Source: Lutraria lutraria (Eukaryota > Mollusca > Bivalvia > Venerida > Mactridae). Taken from it: 64,000 bases of DNA. The translations under genes and the position numbers were made by a program. The stretch is from positions 1,602,501-1,666,500 of the forward strand of contig OZ026848.1 in NCBI GenBank assembly GCA_964023205.1, given 5' to 3'. The notes beneath the pieces were generated by a model, which did not search any database, was not told the DNA's origin, and worked only from the letters and a program-made list of their open reading frames with translations. This document shows, one piece after another, positions 24,125-37,471 of the stretch. The stretch's first letter is position 1; each line of letters begins with the position of its first letter.

Positions 24125-27100
24125 AATCACTACAGTCGAATCATGCCGAGTGCTTAACTATCGTATAAGGAAAAATGTGTGCTCATATCAAATGAAAATG
24201 TAAAACAAGTATAATAAAAGAATCACTACAGTTGAACCATGCCAGGTGCTTAACTATCGTATAAAGAAAATGTGTGCTCGTATAAAATGAAAATGTAAAA
24301 CAAGTATAATAAAAGAATCACTACAGTTGAATCATGCCGGGTGCTTAACTATCGTATAAAGAAAATGTGTGCTCGTATAAAATGAAAATGTAAAACAAGT
24401 ATAATAAAAGAATCACTACAGTTGAATCATGCCTGGTGCTTAACCATCGTATAAAGAAAATGTGTGCTCGTGTAAAATGTAAATGTAAAACAAGTATAAT
24501 AAAAGAATCACTACAGTTGAATCATGCCAGGTGCTTAACTATCGTATAAAGAAAATGTGTGCTCGTATAAAATGAAAGTGTAAAACAAGTATAATAAAAG
24601 AATCACTACAGTTGAATCATGCAGGGTGCTAAACTATCGTATAAGGAAAAATGTGTGCTCGTATAAAATGAAAATGTAAAACAAGTATAATAAAATAATC
24701 ACTACAGTTGAATCATGCCTGGTGCTTAACTATCGTATAAAGAAAATGTGTGCTCGTGTAAAATGTAAATGTAAAACAAGTAAAATAAAAGAATCACTAC
24801 AGTTGAATCATGCCAGGTGCTTAACTATCGTATAAGGAAAAATGTGTGCTCATATAAAATGAAAATGTAAAACAAGTATAATAAAAGAATCACTACAGTT
24901 GAATCATGCAAGGTTGGTGCTTAACTATCGTATAAAGAAAATGTGTGCTCGTATAAAATGAAAATGTAAAACAAGTATAATAAAAGAATCACTACAGATG
25001 AATCATGCCTGGTGCTTAACTATCGTATAAAGAAAATGTGTGCTCGTATAAAATGAAAATGTAAAACAAGTATAATAAAAGAATCACTACAGTTGAAACA
25101 TGCCGGGTGCTTATCTATCGTATAAAGAAAATGTGTGCTCGTATAAAATGAAAATGTAAAACAAGTATAAAAAATAATCACTACAGTTGAATCATGCCAG
25201 GTGCTTAACTATCGTATAATGAAAAATGTGTGCTCATATAAAATGAAAATGTAAAACAAGTATAATAAAAGAATCACTACAGTTGAATCATGCCTGGTGC
25301 TTAACTATCGTATAAAGAAAATGTGTGCTCGTCTAAAATGAAAATGTAAAACAAGTATAATAAAAGAATCACTACAGTTGAATCATGCCAGGTGCTTAAC
25401 TATCGTATAAAGAAAATGTGTGCTCGTATAAAATGAAAATGTAAAACAAGTATAATAAAAGAATCACTACAGTTGAATCATGCCAGGTGCTTAACTATCG
25501 TATAAAGAAAATGTGTGCTCGTATAAAATGAAAATGTAAAACAAGTATAATAAAAGAATCACTACAGTTGAATCATGCCGGGTGCTTAACTATCGTATAA
25601 AGAAAATGTGTGCTCGTATAAAATGAAAATGTAAAACAAGTATAATAAAATAATCACTACAGATGAATCATGCCAGGTGCTTAACTATCGTATAAGGAAA
25701 AATGTGTGCTCATATAAAATGAAAATGTAAAACAAGTATAATAAAAGAATCACTACAGTTGAATCATGCCTGGTGCTTAACTATCGTATAAAGAAAATGT
25801 GTGCTCGTATAAAATGAAAATGTAAAACAAGTATAATAAAAGAATCACTACAGTTGAATCATGCCAGGTGCTTAACTATCGTATAAAGAAAATGTGTGCT
25901 CGTATAAAATGAAAATGTAAAACAAGTATAATAAAAGAATCACTACAGTTGAATCATGCCTGGTGCTTAACTATCGTATAAAGAAAATGTGTGCTCGTAT
26001 AAAATGAAAATGTAAAACAAGTATAATAAAAGAATCACTACAGTTGAATCATGCCAGGTGCTTAACTATCGTATAAAGAAAATGTGTGCTCGTATAAAAT
26101 GAAAATGTAAAACAAGTATAATAAAAGAATCACTACAGTTGAATCATGCCGGGTACTTAACTATCGTATAAGGAAAGATGTGTGCTCGTATAAAATGTAA
26201 ATGTAAAACAAGTATAATAAAAGAATCACTACAGTTGAATCATGCCAGGTGCTTAACTATCGTATAAGGAAAAATGTGCGCTCATATAAAATGAAAATGT
26301 AAAACAAGTAAAATAAAAGAATCACTACAGTTGAATCATGCCAGGTGCTTAACTATCGTATAAGGAAAAATGTGTGCTCATATAAAATGAAAATGTAAAA
26401 CAAGTATAATAAAAGAATCACTACAGTTGAATCATGCCAGGTGCTTAACTATCGTATAAAGAAAATGTGTGCTCGTATAAAATGAAAATGTAAAACAAGT
26501 GTAATAAAAGAATCACTACAGTTGAATCATGCCAGGTGCTTAACTATCGTATAAAGAAAATGTGTGCTCGTATAAAATGAAAATGTAAAACAAGTATAAT
26601 AAAAGAATCACTACAGTTGAATCATGCCGGGTGCTTAACTATCGTATAAAGAAAATGTGTGCTCGTGTAAAATGAAAATGAAAAACAAGTATAATAAAAG
26701 AATCACTACAGATGAATCATGCCTGGTGCTTAACTATCGTATAAAGAAAATGTGTGCTCGTATAAAATGAAAAGGTAAAACAAGTATAATAAAAGAATCA
26801 CTACAGTTGAATCATGCCTGGTGCTTAACTATCGTATAAAGAAAATGTGTGCTCGTATAAAATGAAAATGTAAAACAAGTATAATAAAAGAGTCACTACA
26901 GTTGAATCATGCCAGGTGCTTAACTATCGTATAAAGAAAATGTGTGCTCGTATAAAATGAAAATGTAAAACAAGTATAATAAAAGAATCACTACAGTTTA
27001 ATCATGCCAGTTGCTTAACTATCGTATAAGGAAAAATGTGTGCTCATATAAAATGAAAATGTAAAACAAGTATAATAAAAGAATCACTACAATTGAATCA

Positions 27101-27586
27101 TGCCTGGTGCTTAACTATCGTATAAAGAAAATGTGTGCTCGTGTAAAATGAAAATGTAAAACAAGTATAATAAAAGAATCACTACAGTTGAATCATGCCT
27201 GGTGCTTAACTATCGTATAAAGAAAATGTGTGCTCGTATAAAATGAAAATGTAAAACAAGTATAATAAAAGAATCACTACAGTTGAATCATGCCTGGTGC
27301 TTAACTATCGTATAAAGAAAATGTGTGCTCGTATAAAATGAAAATGTAAAACAAGTATAATAAAAGAATCACTACAGTTGAATCATGCCAGGTGCTTAAC
27401 TATCGTATAAAGAAAATGTGTGCTCGTATAAAATAAAAATGTAAAACAAGTATAATAAAAGAATCACTACAGTTTAATCATGCCAGTTGCTTAACTATCG
27501 TATAAGGAAAAATGTGTGCTCATATAAAATGAAAATGTAAAACAAGTATAATAAAAGAATCACTACAATTGAATCATGCCTGGTGC

Positions 27587-30500
27587 TTGACTATCGTATA
27601 AAGAAAATGTGTGCTCGTGTAAAATGAAAATGTAAAACAAGTATAATAAAAGAATCACTACAGTTGAATCATGCCGGGTGCTTAACTATCGTATAAAGAA
27701 AATGTGTGCTCGTGTAAAATGAAAATGTAAAACAAGTATAATAAAAGAATCACTACAGATGAATCATGCCTGGTGCTTAACTATCGTATAAAGAAAATGT
27801 GGGCTCGTATAAAATGAAAACGTAAAACAAGTATAATAAAAGAATCACTACAGTTGAATCATGCCTGGTGCTTAACTATCGTATAAAGAAAATGTGTGCT
27901 CGTATAAAATGAAAATGTAAAACAAGTATAATAAAAGAATCACTACAGTTGAATCATGCCAGGTGCTTAACTATCGTATAAAGAAAATGTGTGCTCGTAT
28001 AAAATGAAAATGTAAAACAAGTATAATAAAAGAATCACTACAGTTGAATCATGCCGGGTGCTTAACTATCGTATAAAGAAAATGTGTGCTCGTATAAAAT
28101 GAAAATGTAAAACAAGTATAATAAAAGAATCACTACAGTTGAATCATGCAAGGTGCTTAACTATCGTATAAAGAAAATGTGTGCTCGTATAAAATGAAAA
28201 TGTAAAACAAGTATAATAAAAGAATCACTACAGTTTAATCATGCCAGTTGCTTAACTATCGTATAAGGAAAAATGTGTGCTCATATAAAATGAAAATGTA
28301 AAACAAGTATAATAAAAGAATCACTACAATTGAATCATGCCTGGTGCTTAACTATCGTATAAAGAAAATGTGTGCTCGTATAAAATGAAAATGTAAAACA
28401 AGTATAATAAAAGAATCACTACAGTTTAATCATGCCAGTTGCTTAACTATCGTATAAGGAAAAATGTGTGCTCATATAAAATGAAAATGTAAAACAAGTA
28501 TAATAAAAGAATCACTACAATTGAATCATGCCTGGTGCTTGACTATCGTATAAAGAAAATGTGTGCTCGTGTAAAATGAAAATGTAAAACAAGTATAATA
28601 AAAGAATCACTACAGTTGAATCATGCCGGGTGCTTAACTATCGTATAAAGAAAATGTGTGCTCGTGTAAAATGAAAATGTAAAACAAGTATAATAAAAGA
28701 ATCACTACAGATGAATCATGCCTGGTGCTTAACTATCGTATAAAGAAAATGTGGGCTCGTATAAAATGAAAACGTAAAACAAGTATAATAAAAGAATCAC
28801 TACAGTTGAATCATGCCTGGTGCTTAACTATCGTATAAAGAAAATGTGTGCTCGTATAAAATGAAAATGTAAAACAAGTATAATAAAAGAATCACTACAG
28901 TTGAATCATGCCAGGTGCTTAACTATCGTATAAAGAAAATGTGTGCTCGTATAAAATGAAAATGTAAAACAAGTATAATAAAAGAATCACTACAGTTGAA
29001 TCATGCCGGGTGCTTAACTATCGTATAAAGAAAATGTGTGCTCGTATAAAATGAAAATGTAAAACAAGTATAATAAAAGAATCACTACAGTTGAATCATG
29101 CAAGGTGCTTAACTATCGTATAAAGAAAATGTGTGCTCGTATAAAATGAAAATGTAAAACAAGTATAATAAAAAAATCACTACAATTGAATCATGCCTGG
29201 TGCTTGACTATCGTATAAAGAAAATGTGTGCTCGTGTAAAATGAAAATGTAAAACAAGTATAATAAAAGAATCACTACAGTTGAATCATGCCGGGTGCTT
29301 AACTATCGTATAAAGAAAATGTGTGCTCGTGTAAAATGAAAATGTAAAACAAGTATAATAAAAGAATCACTACAGATGAATCATGCCTGGTGCTTAACTA
29401 TCGTATAAAGAAAATGTGGGCTCGTATAAAATGAAAACGTAAAACAAGTGTAATAAAAGAATCACTACAGTTGAATCATGCCTGGTGCTTAACTATCGTA
29501 TAAAGAAAATGTGTGCTCGTATAAAATGAAAATGTAAAACAAGTATAATAAAAGAATCACTACAGTTGAATCATGCCAGGTGCTTAACTATCGTATAAAG
29601 AAAATGTGTGCTCGTATAAAATGAAAATGTAAAACAAGTATAATAAAAGAATCACTACAGTTGAATCATGCCGGGTGCTTAACTATCGTATAAAGAAAAT
29701 GTGTGCTCGTATAAAATGAAAATGTAAAACAAGTATAATAAAAGAATCACTACAGTTGAATCATGCAAGGTGCTTAACTATCGTATAAAGAAAATGTGTG
29801 CTCGTATAAAATGAAAATGTAAAACAAGTATAATAAAAGAATCACTACAGTTTAATCATGCCAGTTGCTTAACTATCGTATAAGGAAAAATGTGTGCTCA
29901 TATAAAATGAAAATGTAAAACAAGTATAATAAAAGAATCACTACAATTGAATCATGCCTGGTGCTTAACTATCGTATAAAGAAAATGTGTGCTCGTGTAA
30001 AATGAAAATGTAAAACAAGTATAATAAAAGAATCACTACAGTTGAATCATGCCGGGTGCTTAACTATCGTATAAAGAAAATGTGTGCTCGTGTAAAATGA
30101 AAATGTAAAACAAGTATAATAAAAGAATCACTACAGATGAATCATGCCTGGTGCTTAACTATCGTATAAAGAAAATGTGTGCTCGTATAAAATGAAAACG
30201 TAAAACAAGTATAATAAAAGAATCACTACAGTTGAATCATGCCTGGTGCTTAACTATCGTATAAAGAAAATGTGTGCTCGTATAAAATGAAAATGTAAAA
30301 CAAGTATAATAAAAGAATCACTACAGTTGAATCATGCCAGGTGCTTAACTATCGTATAAAGAAAATGTGTGCTCGTATAAAATGAAAATGTAAAACAAGT
30401 GTAATAAAAGAATCACTACAGTTGAATCATGCCAGGTGCTTAACTATCGTATAAGGAAAAATGTGTGCTCATATAAAATGAAAATGTAAAACAAGTATAC

Positions 30501-30730
30501 TAAAAGAATCACTACAGTTGAATCATGCCGGGTGCTTAACTATCGTATAAAGAAAATGTGTGCTCGTATAAAATGAAAATGTAAAACAAGTATAATAAAA
30601 GAATCACTACAGTTGAATCATGCCAGGTGCTTAACTATCGTATAAAGAAAATGTGTGCTCGTATAAAATGAAAATGTAAAACAAGTATAATAAAAGAATC
30701 ACTACAGCTGAATCATGCCAGGTGCTTAAC
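27587..30730 (+). repeat. Higher-order duplicated blocks within the satellite
   Basis: The private variant 'gcttgactatcg' occurs at 27587, 28539 and 29203, and the private variant 'atgtgggctcg' at 27799, 28750 and 29415. Both sets show the same steps of about 952 bp (10 monomers) and 664 bp (7 monomers). A related block begins near 29967, about 8 monomers further. The order of neighbouring variants (GTGTAAAATG, AGATGAA, GAAAACG, CCTGG, CCAGG, CCGGG, CAAGG) is also preserved. Multi-monomer segments were therefore copied as units. Confidence 0.8.
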
Positions 30731-31339
30731 TATCGTATAAAGAAAATGTGTGCTCGTATAAAATGAAAATGTAAAACAAGTATAATAAAAGAATCACTAC
30801 AGTTGAATCATGCCTGGTGCTTAACTATCGTATAAAGAAAATGTGTGCTCGTATAAAATGAAAATGTAAACCAAGTATAATAAAAGAATCACTACAGTTG
30901 AATCATGCAAGGTGCTTAACTATCGTATAAAGAAAATGTGTGCTCGTATAAAATGAAAATGTAAAACAAGTATAATAAAAGAATCACTACAGTTTAATCA
31001 TGCCAGTTGCTTAACTATCGTATAAGGAAAAATGTGTGCTCATATAAAATGAAAATGTAAAACAAGTATAATAAAAGAATCACTACAGTTTAATCATGCC
31101 AGTTGCTTAACTATCGTATAAGGAAAAATGTGTGCTCATATAAAATGAAAATGTAAAACAAGTATAATAAAAGAATCACTACAATTGAATCATGCCTGGT
31201 GCTTAACTATCGTATAAAGAAAATGTGTGCTCGTGTAAAATGAAAATGTAAAACAAGTATAATAAAAGAATCACTACAGTTGAATCATGCCGGGTGCTTA
31301 ACTATCGTATAAAGAAAATGTGTGCTCGTGTAAAATGTA

Positions 31340-32945
31340 AAAGTAAAACAAGTATAATAAAAGAATCACTACAGTTGAATCATGTCTGGTGCTTAACTAT
31401 CGTATAAAGAAAATGTGTGCTCGTATAAAATGAAAATGTAAAACAAGTATAATAAAAGAATCACTACAGTTGAATCATGCCAGGTGCTTAACTATCGTAT
31501 AAAGAAAATGTGTGCTCGTATAAAATGAAAATGTAAAACAAGTATAATAAAAGAATCACTACAGTTGAATCATGCCTGGTGCTTAACTATCGTATAAAGA
31601 AAATGTGTGCTCGTGTAAAATGTAAAAGTAAAACAAGTATAATAAAAGAATCACTACAGTTGAATCATGTCTGGTGCTTAACTATCGTATAAAGAAAATG
31701 TGTGCTCGTATAAAATGAAAATGTAAAACAAGTATAATAAAAGAATCACTACAGTTGAATCATGCCGGGTGCTTATCTATCGTATAAGGAAAAATGTGTG
31801 CTCGTATAAAATGAAAATGTAAAACAAGTATAATAAAAGAATCTCTACAGTTTAATCATGCCAGGTGCTTAACTATCGTATAAGGAAAAATGTGTGCTCG
31901 TATAAAATGAAAATGTAAAACAAGTATAATAATTAAAAGAATCACTACAGTTGAATCATGCCTGGTGCTTAACTATCGTTTAAAGAAAATGTGTGCTCGT
32001 ATAAAATGAAAATGTAAAACAAGTATAATAAAAGAATCACTACAGTTGAATCATGCCAGGTGCTTAACTATCGTATAAAGAAAATGTGTGCTCGTATAAA
32101 ATGAAAATGTAAAACAAGTATAATAAAAGAATCACTACAGTTGAATCATGCCTGGTGCTTAACTATCGTATAAAGAAAATGTGTGCTCGTGTAAAATGTA
32201 AAAGTAAAACAAGTATAATAAAAGAATCACTACAGTTGAATCATGTCTGGTGCTTAACTATCGTATAAAGAAAATGTGTGCTCGTATAAAATGAAAATGT
32301 AAAACAAGTATAATAAAAGAATCACTACAGTTGAATCATGCCTGGTGCTTAACTATCGTATAAAGAAAATGTGTGCTCGTGTAAAATGTAAAAGTAAAAC
32401 AAGTATAATAAAAGAATCACTACAGTTGAATCATGCCTGGTGCTTAACTATCGTATAAAGAAAATGTGTGCTCGTATAAAATGAAAATGTAAAACAAGTA
32501 TAATAAAAGAATCACTACAGTTAAATCATGCCGGGTGCTTATCTATCGTATAAGGAAAAATGTGTGCTCGTATAAAATGAAAATGTAAAACAAGTATAAT
32601 AAAAGAATCTCTACAGTTTAATCATGCCAGGTGCTTAACTATCGTATAAGGAAAAATGTGTGCTCGTATAAAATGAAAATGTAAAACAAGTATAATAATT
32701 AAAAGAATCACTACAGTTGAATCATGCCTGGTGCTTAACTATCGTTTAAAGAAAATGTGTGCTCGTATAAAATGAAAATGTAAAACAAGTATAATAAAAG
32801 AATCACTACAGTTGAATCATGCCAGGTGCTTAACTATCGTATAAAGAAAATGTGTGCTCGTATAAAATGAAAATGTAAAACAAGTATAATAAAAGAATCA
32901 CTACAGTTGAATCATGCCAGGTGCTTAACTATCGTTTAAAGAAAA
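31340..32945 (+). repeat. Second higher-order repeat, ~766-bp step
   Basis: A private 4-base insertion (ATAATAATTAAAAG) occurs at about 31931 and 32697. The private 'ctatcgtttaaag' variant occurs near 31978 and 32743, with a further copy near 32935. The step is about 766 bp, eight monomers plus the insertion. 'catgtctggtgc' monomers (31384, 31669, 32245) travel with these blocks. Confidence 0.75.
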
Positions 32946-33120
32946 TGTGTGCTCGTATAAAATGAAAATGTAAAACAAGTATAATAAAAGAATCACTACA
33001 GTTGAATCATGCCAGGTGCTTAACTATCGTATAAGGAAAATATGTGCTCGTATAAAATGAAAATGTAAAACAAGTATAATAAAAGAATCACTACAGTTGA
33101 ATCATGCCAGGTGCTTAAAT

Positions 33121-33490
33121 GCTTAATGTGTGCTCATATAAAATGAAACTGTAAACATGTATAAATGAATCACTATAGTTAAATAACGCCAGGTGATTTA
33201 GTAGATAATATGTCCGTATATAAAACGAAACAGAGAAAAAAATGTGCTTATAGAAAATGAAAATGTCAAACAATTATAAAAGAATCACTATAGTTAAATA
33301 ACGTCAGGTGCTTAATTACACTTAGAAGATAAAATGTCCTTATATAACACTTAGAAGATAAAATGTCCTTATATAAAACGAAAAATATAAAATAAGTATA
33401 AAAGAATCTCTACAGCAGAATCATCCAAATTGCTTAACTATAGTACAAAGACAGAAAATGATGTGCTCGTATATAATGAAAAACATACAT
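33121..33490 (+). repeat. Decayed right edge of the satellite
   Basis: Monomers are still recognisable ('aatcactatagttaaataacg', 'aatctctacagcagaatcat') but have gaps and many substitutions. They include a small duplication of 'cacttagaagataaaatgtcc' at 33320-33366. Such diverged edges are expected when homogenisation by unequal exchange acts mainly on the array centre. Confidence 0.8.
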
Positions 33491-35376
33491 GTCCGCTTGA
33501 GTTCATATATTATATTGATTTGTATCGTTTTTGATGTACTTTGAAGTTTTAGCTTCTGACTCTGTATTCAAACATAGCACTTTCGTACGTCATGGTAAGA
33601 ATAATTGTAATGTACGGTAAGTAGATACGCTATTCAAAGTGAAAGAATCTTAAATAAATTACAGTCATAACGACTTTCATATCTCAAGGATAATCTTCGT
33701 TACAGGTTTACTATCAGTTCTCACATGTTAAATCAATGCTTAACTATAATACATCTAAAAGTCCATACAGATATCTGAGTAATTCAATATTATATTGCAT
33801 TGACTTGGTCTAGCAATCTAAATAAATCAAATTTCATTGATCGCTAAATAATCGTAATATAAATTAACAGCGAATATACTGTAGTGAATACCTTGAGTGT
33901 CATCTGGTCCTCGTTTAAAAATTCCGACTGACAACATTGCACTCGACTGTCAATAAACGATCACCTTTCAGTATCATGATATTGTTCACTTCCTATCCAT
34001 GATAACGGGTCCAGCTCCAATCCTGTAAATAAAATATAAAAAAATCATCAGAAATATATTCAGAATTACACCAACCACAAGTTTATACACACAAGTTTTA
34101 TTCATGCTAATAGGTCGATCAGATATTCTAAGAATAAACATGGTATATATTTTCATACTTTGGATTTTGCCTTTAAGAAGTTTTAGGTAGGCTCTTAACC
34201 GTAAACAATGCTATTTTATTCCGGTCTTATCAGATAATCAAGTAATCAATGCATTTAATGTCCTTCATCTCCATCGGAATGGTAGAATACAAATACACAA
34301 CGCGTACAGATATTACCCCACTGTTATTTATTTGATTTCTGAGTTTAAATTCAAATTCTATCTTGAAAATATACATCGTGTCAATTCACGTCCCGTGTTA
34401 AAATTGTAATGTGCATTCATTCAAATAATGTGTTTAAATGCATCTATTCTAATAGTGTGTAATAAACATATTATAGAGCCATCCCAATACTGTGTTCGTA
34501 TGATATATTCAGTCAAAACTATGCTCACGTAAAGTTATAATTGGAAACAATATAGTATACTGAAGAATCACTAAAGGTGCATTAAACGATAAAAGTGCTT
34601 TTAGAAAATGAATTTATAAGTAAGTTTTATACATACGTTTGTATGACGTATGCCTATATTGCAACGGTTAATGTTATACCAGAGGCGTATCCTGAATTTC
34701 AGTTTAGGGGAGGGGCGTAATATTTAGGAAAGTAGGTAGCAAGGGGAGCAGGACCATATATATTTCATTTCTATCTATGGCCTTGGACTTTAAGGGGGCG
34801 CACATCAAGGACGCCCCCCCCCCCCTGAAGACGCCTCTGTATTCTTAATAATTATGCAGATGTATCTAACACAAATGATGTAATGTTGATGTTTTCATTT
34901 AAAGTGTTCATTAAGTAAGTGTTCATTCAAATCAATAAATACAAATGCTTAAAACTTCAAAGTTATTCGTAACAGATGTACAGTAAAAAAGTTTGAATGA
35001 ATAAGCTGATTTCAGTAAATGATTAACTTGTTGTAATCTAAAAATGAAATATTAACTACAATGGTATTGTCACTGAACAGAACTGATTAATATTTAGTAA
35101 GTAATCAAAATGTTGGCAAATTAACAACCAACAAAACAAAAATTACTGTTTACTATTATAAACAATTATCATAATTAATTATATCATGACATATTGCATG
35201 CCAACTAAAAGTCGATTTAAAGTCTTATAATTTCTTCGTATTCATTTAAACAAAACTGGTTCACGTTGACTTGTGTGTACCACTTTGGTGCACTGTGTCA
35301 TGGAACGGGAACCAATTTACATTGAAACTCGATTGTTCTCATCACAATATCATCATATGAATACAAATTCATTTAC
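33491..35376. other. Sparse region with one weak terminal-exon candidate
   Basis: On the minus strand near 34035, TTTTATTTACAG is followed by a short frame reading IGAGPVIMDRK and TGA (to about 34000). Alone it is too short to trust. A C12-13 homopolymer lies at about 34812-34825. Nothing else stands out. Confidence 0.3.
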
Positions 35377-35488
35377 CTGTCTAGTTATTGTAGTTGTAGT
35401 AAGTACATAGGTTGATACAGAAGTCTGACTGACATCCATCCGGTAAAATATTGGATCCACCCTGATGCATAGGCACACTTGGTCCGCC
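35377..35488 (-). CDS. Candidate exon of an unknown secreted-type protein
   Basis: The interval is bounded on the minus strand by a good acceptor (ATTTTATGATTTCCAG) and a consensus donor (GACAG/GTAAAT). Two frames are plausible. Frame 0 gives GGPSVPMHQGGSNILPDGCQ and then SDFCINLC with a Tyr/Asn end, stopping four bases before the donor. Frame 1 is open throughout (ADQVCLCIRVDP...TTTTITRQ). I recognise neither peptide. The exon could belong with the candidate near 34035 downstream. There is no upstream exon I can connect, so this is a low-confidence call resting on the splice-site pair. Confidence 0.3.
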
Positions 35489-35652
35489 CTGGAAATCATA
35501 AAATAAGTGTTCATTAGAATTACGCCATGAATTACATAGATTAAATATATGAACCTTAATATCCTGCTACCATGCAATTGAATATGTCATACTTATAAAA
35601 TTACAGTTCGCAAGTTCGTTTCATTACAGTATGAATTCTCCAGTAAGATGAC

Positions 35653-35743
35653 TACAGTGTATCCTCTCCAAAGCAACAAATCATGTTCTTGTTGAAGGGA
35701 GGTTGTTGCTCAAGAGAGGGGCGCTCTGGAGAGGTTGCACTGC
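35653..35743. mobile_element. Pogo-like MITE, second copy
   Basis: The left end CAGTGTATCCTCTCCAAAGC pairs with the right end GGAGAGGTTGCACTG as inverted termini. TA precedes the left end. The interior shares 'aagcaac' and 'gttgttgct' with the copy at 20396-20504. Confidence 0.6.
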
Positions 35744-37065
35744 ATATATTTTCTTCTTTTATCTCTAGTATGAGCACGGACGGCCAAAGTCACACTATGA
35801 TGAAATGCACACTCATTATATACCACAGGAGATACAAATCCCCTCATCAGTTATAAAACTATGTTTATAATATACAAATAAATAGTCCAAGGCTATATGA
35901 GCGATTCCGTGCCACAGTTTCAATGTGTATAGGTCTATAGCATTTAGATGATACAAATCCCGGTATGTTAATGGCAATAATGGTTGGCAAGTATAATTGC
36001 GCTTTAGATTATAGAAAGAAAACATAAGATGAAAGACATGAACATAACTGTTTTTAAAGATATCAATTTGCCCGTTACATATTATTTTTTCATCGTCCAT
36101 AAAATGGGTAAACTGTCTTCCTTGGAGACACCATTCATTAACACACATCTTGTCATGAACACTATGTTATTAATCAATCAAACATCACAGCACACACATC
36201 AAATGACTAACACTCCCGGAGCTCCTATAACTACAAACGAATACATGTTTGAATTTTGCCTTAAAATGTACTTCCTCGTTTATAAATCTTATATCAAACC
36301 AGGGACACCACATTACACAAATCATGTAGCTAGAAACCATTTCAAGTCGAGGCACTCTATGGAGGCGCAATGTCACTCTTGTGAGATCCGGGGGCATGCC
36401 TCTCACAACCCACGGAAGTATGTTTTACCTAGAACATATCTGATGCGTTTGGAGGCCTCATGAACCATGTTTAACCCAAAATGATCAAAGCCATGGACCT
36501 TATAATATGGCAGTGATCCATACATTATGAATTTACAAAAAGTTAACAAGCGACTTGATCGAGGAACCTGATGTTTAGAATATAATAAGGGTTGTATACA
36601 TTTTTATTGTCTATTCATTATTACACAATCCAGTGACTGTTTGAATGATAGAAATAATTGAACGTATTATTTTTTATGGCAAATTTTAGTCGAAGCAACT
36701 GTGCCTCAGCGTAGCTACGACGCTGTACATGTACAAATGTAGTATCCCTGATTAAACCAATACAATATCGTAAGAATGTATGCAAAATTTACCTTATATA
36801 GTTCTGCCTAAAATCCAAATCAAAAATTGCATATGTATTTACTTTATGTCCATCTAAATCACACAAGTGTACAATGTAATTAAAACATCTGTGTGATGGT
36901 AGAATTCACTCAAACCAAAACACGCACCGAGCCCACCTATACAACTACACATAATCCATATAATTACTACACGATTAAATTCACGTGTTTTTTTTCACAA
37001 CTTTTCTAATCGGATAGTCGACCCTTCACACAATCAGCCCTAATACGTTTCGTTAAATATCAGTT
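35744..37065. other. No convincing gene; ORFs on both strands not supported
   Basis: The 144-codon plus frame at 36029-36463 and the overlapping minus frames lack splice context, a known family or compositional contrast. I treat them as chance. A minus-strand acceptor-like site near 36227 is followed by only seven codons. Confidence 0.4.
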
Positions 37066-37205
37066 ACAGTACGACCTCTCCAGGGTGGTCCTCTCTTGAG
37101 GAAAAACCTCCCTTCAGCAACAGCATGATTTTCCCCACTGCATGATTTAACTATTGATTTAACCTTTCTAGAGTAACAATTTCCCAACAACAACATAAAT
37201 TTGCT
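37066..37205. mobile_element. Truncated pogo-like MITE copy
   Basis: Begins TACAGTACGACCTCTCCAGG, the same end as the copies at 20396 and 35653. It continues into 'ctctcttgaggaaaaacctcc', but the opposite inverted end is not found, so one terminus is lost or rearranged. Confidence 0.4.
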
Positions 37206-37423
37206 ACTCCCAAAGGGTGTTTCTCCGTACATAGCATTTAAGAACAATGGACGGAGAATAGCTGCTACACATAAGTTCGGGTAACAGCAACAATGAACTT
37301 CGTCTAGTCAGATGTGAATCATAATCAAACATGGAACCAATATACACAACATTGATATAAACATGGATTCTTAAAACAGACATAAAGAAGCGATCATCAA
37401 CATCAAACAAGTAGTTACTCTGA

Positions 37424-37471
37424 TTTATTTAATAAGTGTTTAGTGACAGCCCTCATCAAACCATAATGGAC
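37424..37471 (-). CDS. Weak terminal-exon candidate with poly(A) signal
   Basis: On the minus strand the acceptor TTAATTTTGCAG is followed by a nine-codon tail, PLWFDEGCH, and TAA at 37442-37440. An AATAAA hexamer follows at 37429-37424. The spacing is right for a last exon, but no upstream exon was identified, and such short frames can occur by chance. Confidence 0.25.

Larger units (their letters stand above)
24125..33120 (+). repeat. Satellite array: about 95 copies of a 95-bp monomer
   Basis: The monomer starts 'aatcactacagttgaatcat', continues 'ggtgcttaactatcgtataa', 'gaaaatgtgtgctcgtataa' and 'aatgaaaatgtaaaacaagt', and ends 'ataataaaag'. Successive starts at 24125, 24221 and 24316 give 95-96 bp; dividing the array length by 95 gives about 95 monomers. 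All monomers are head to tail. Variation is concentrated at a few sites: GCC(A/T/G)GG, AGTTGAA/AGATGAA/AGTTTAA/AATTGAA, and CGTATAAAG/CGTATAAGGA. Combinations of variants recur as blocks (see higher-order repeats). Monomers have no spacers, so this is not a CRISPR array. No ORF over 60 codons survives. Confidence 0.95.

Noticed and set aside
24125..33120. CRISPR-like array
   Set aside because: The 95-bp monomers are contiguous with no unique spacers, and the context is a eukaryotic genome. It is satellite DNA.
36029..36463. 144-codon plus ORF as a gene
   Set aside because: No recognisable domain, no splice context, and minus ORFs overlap it. The length is within chance for a 64-kb window.
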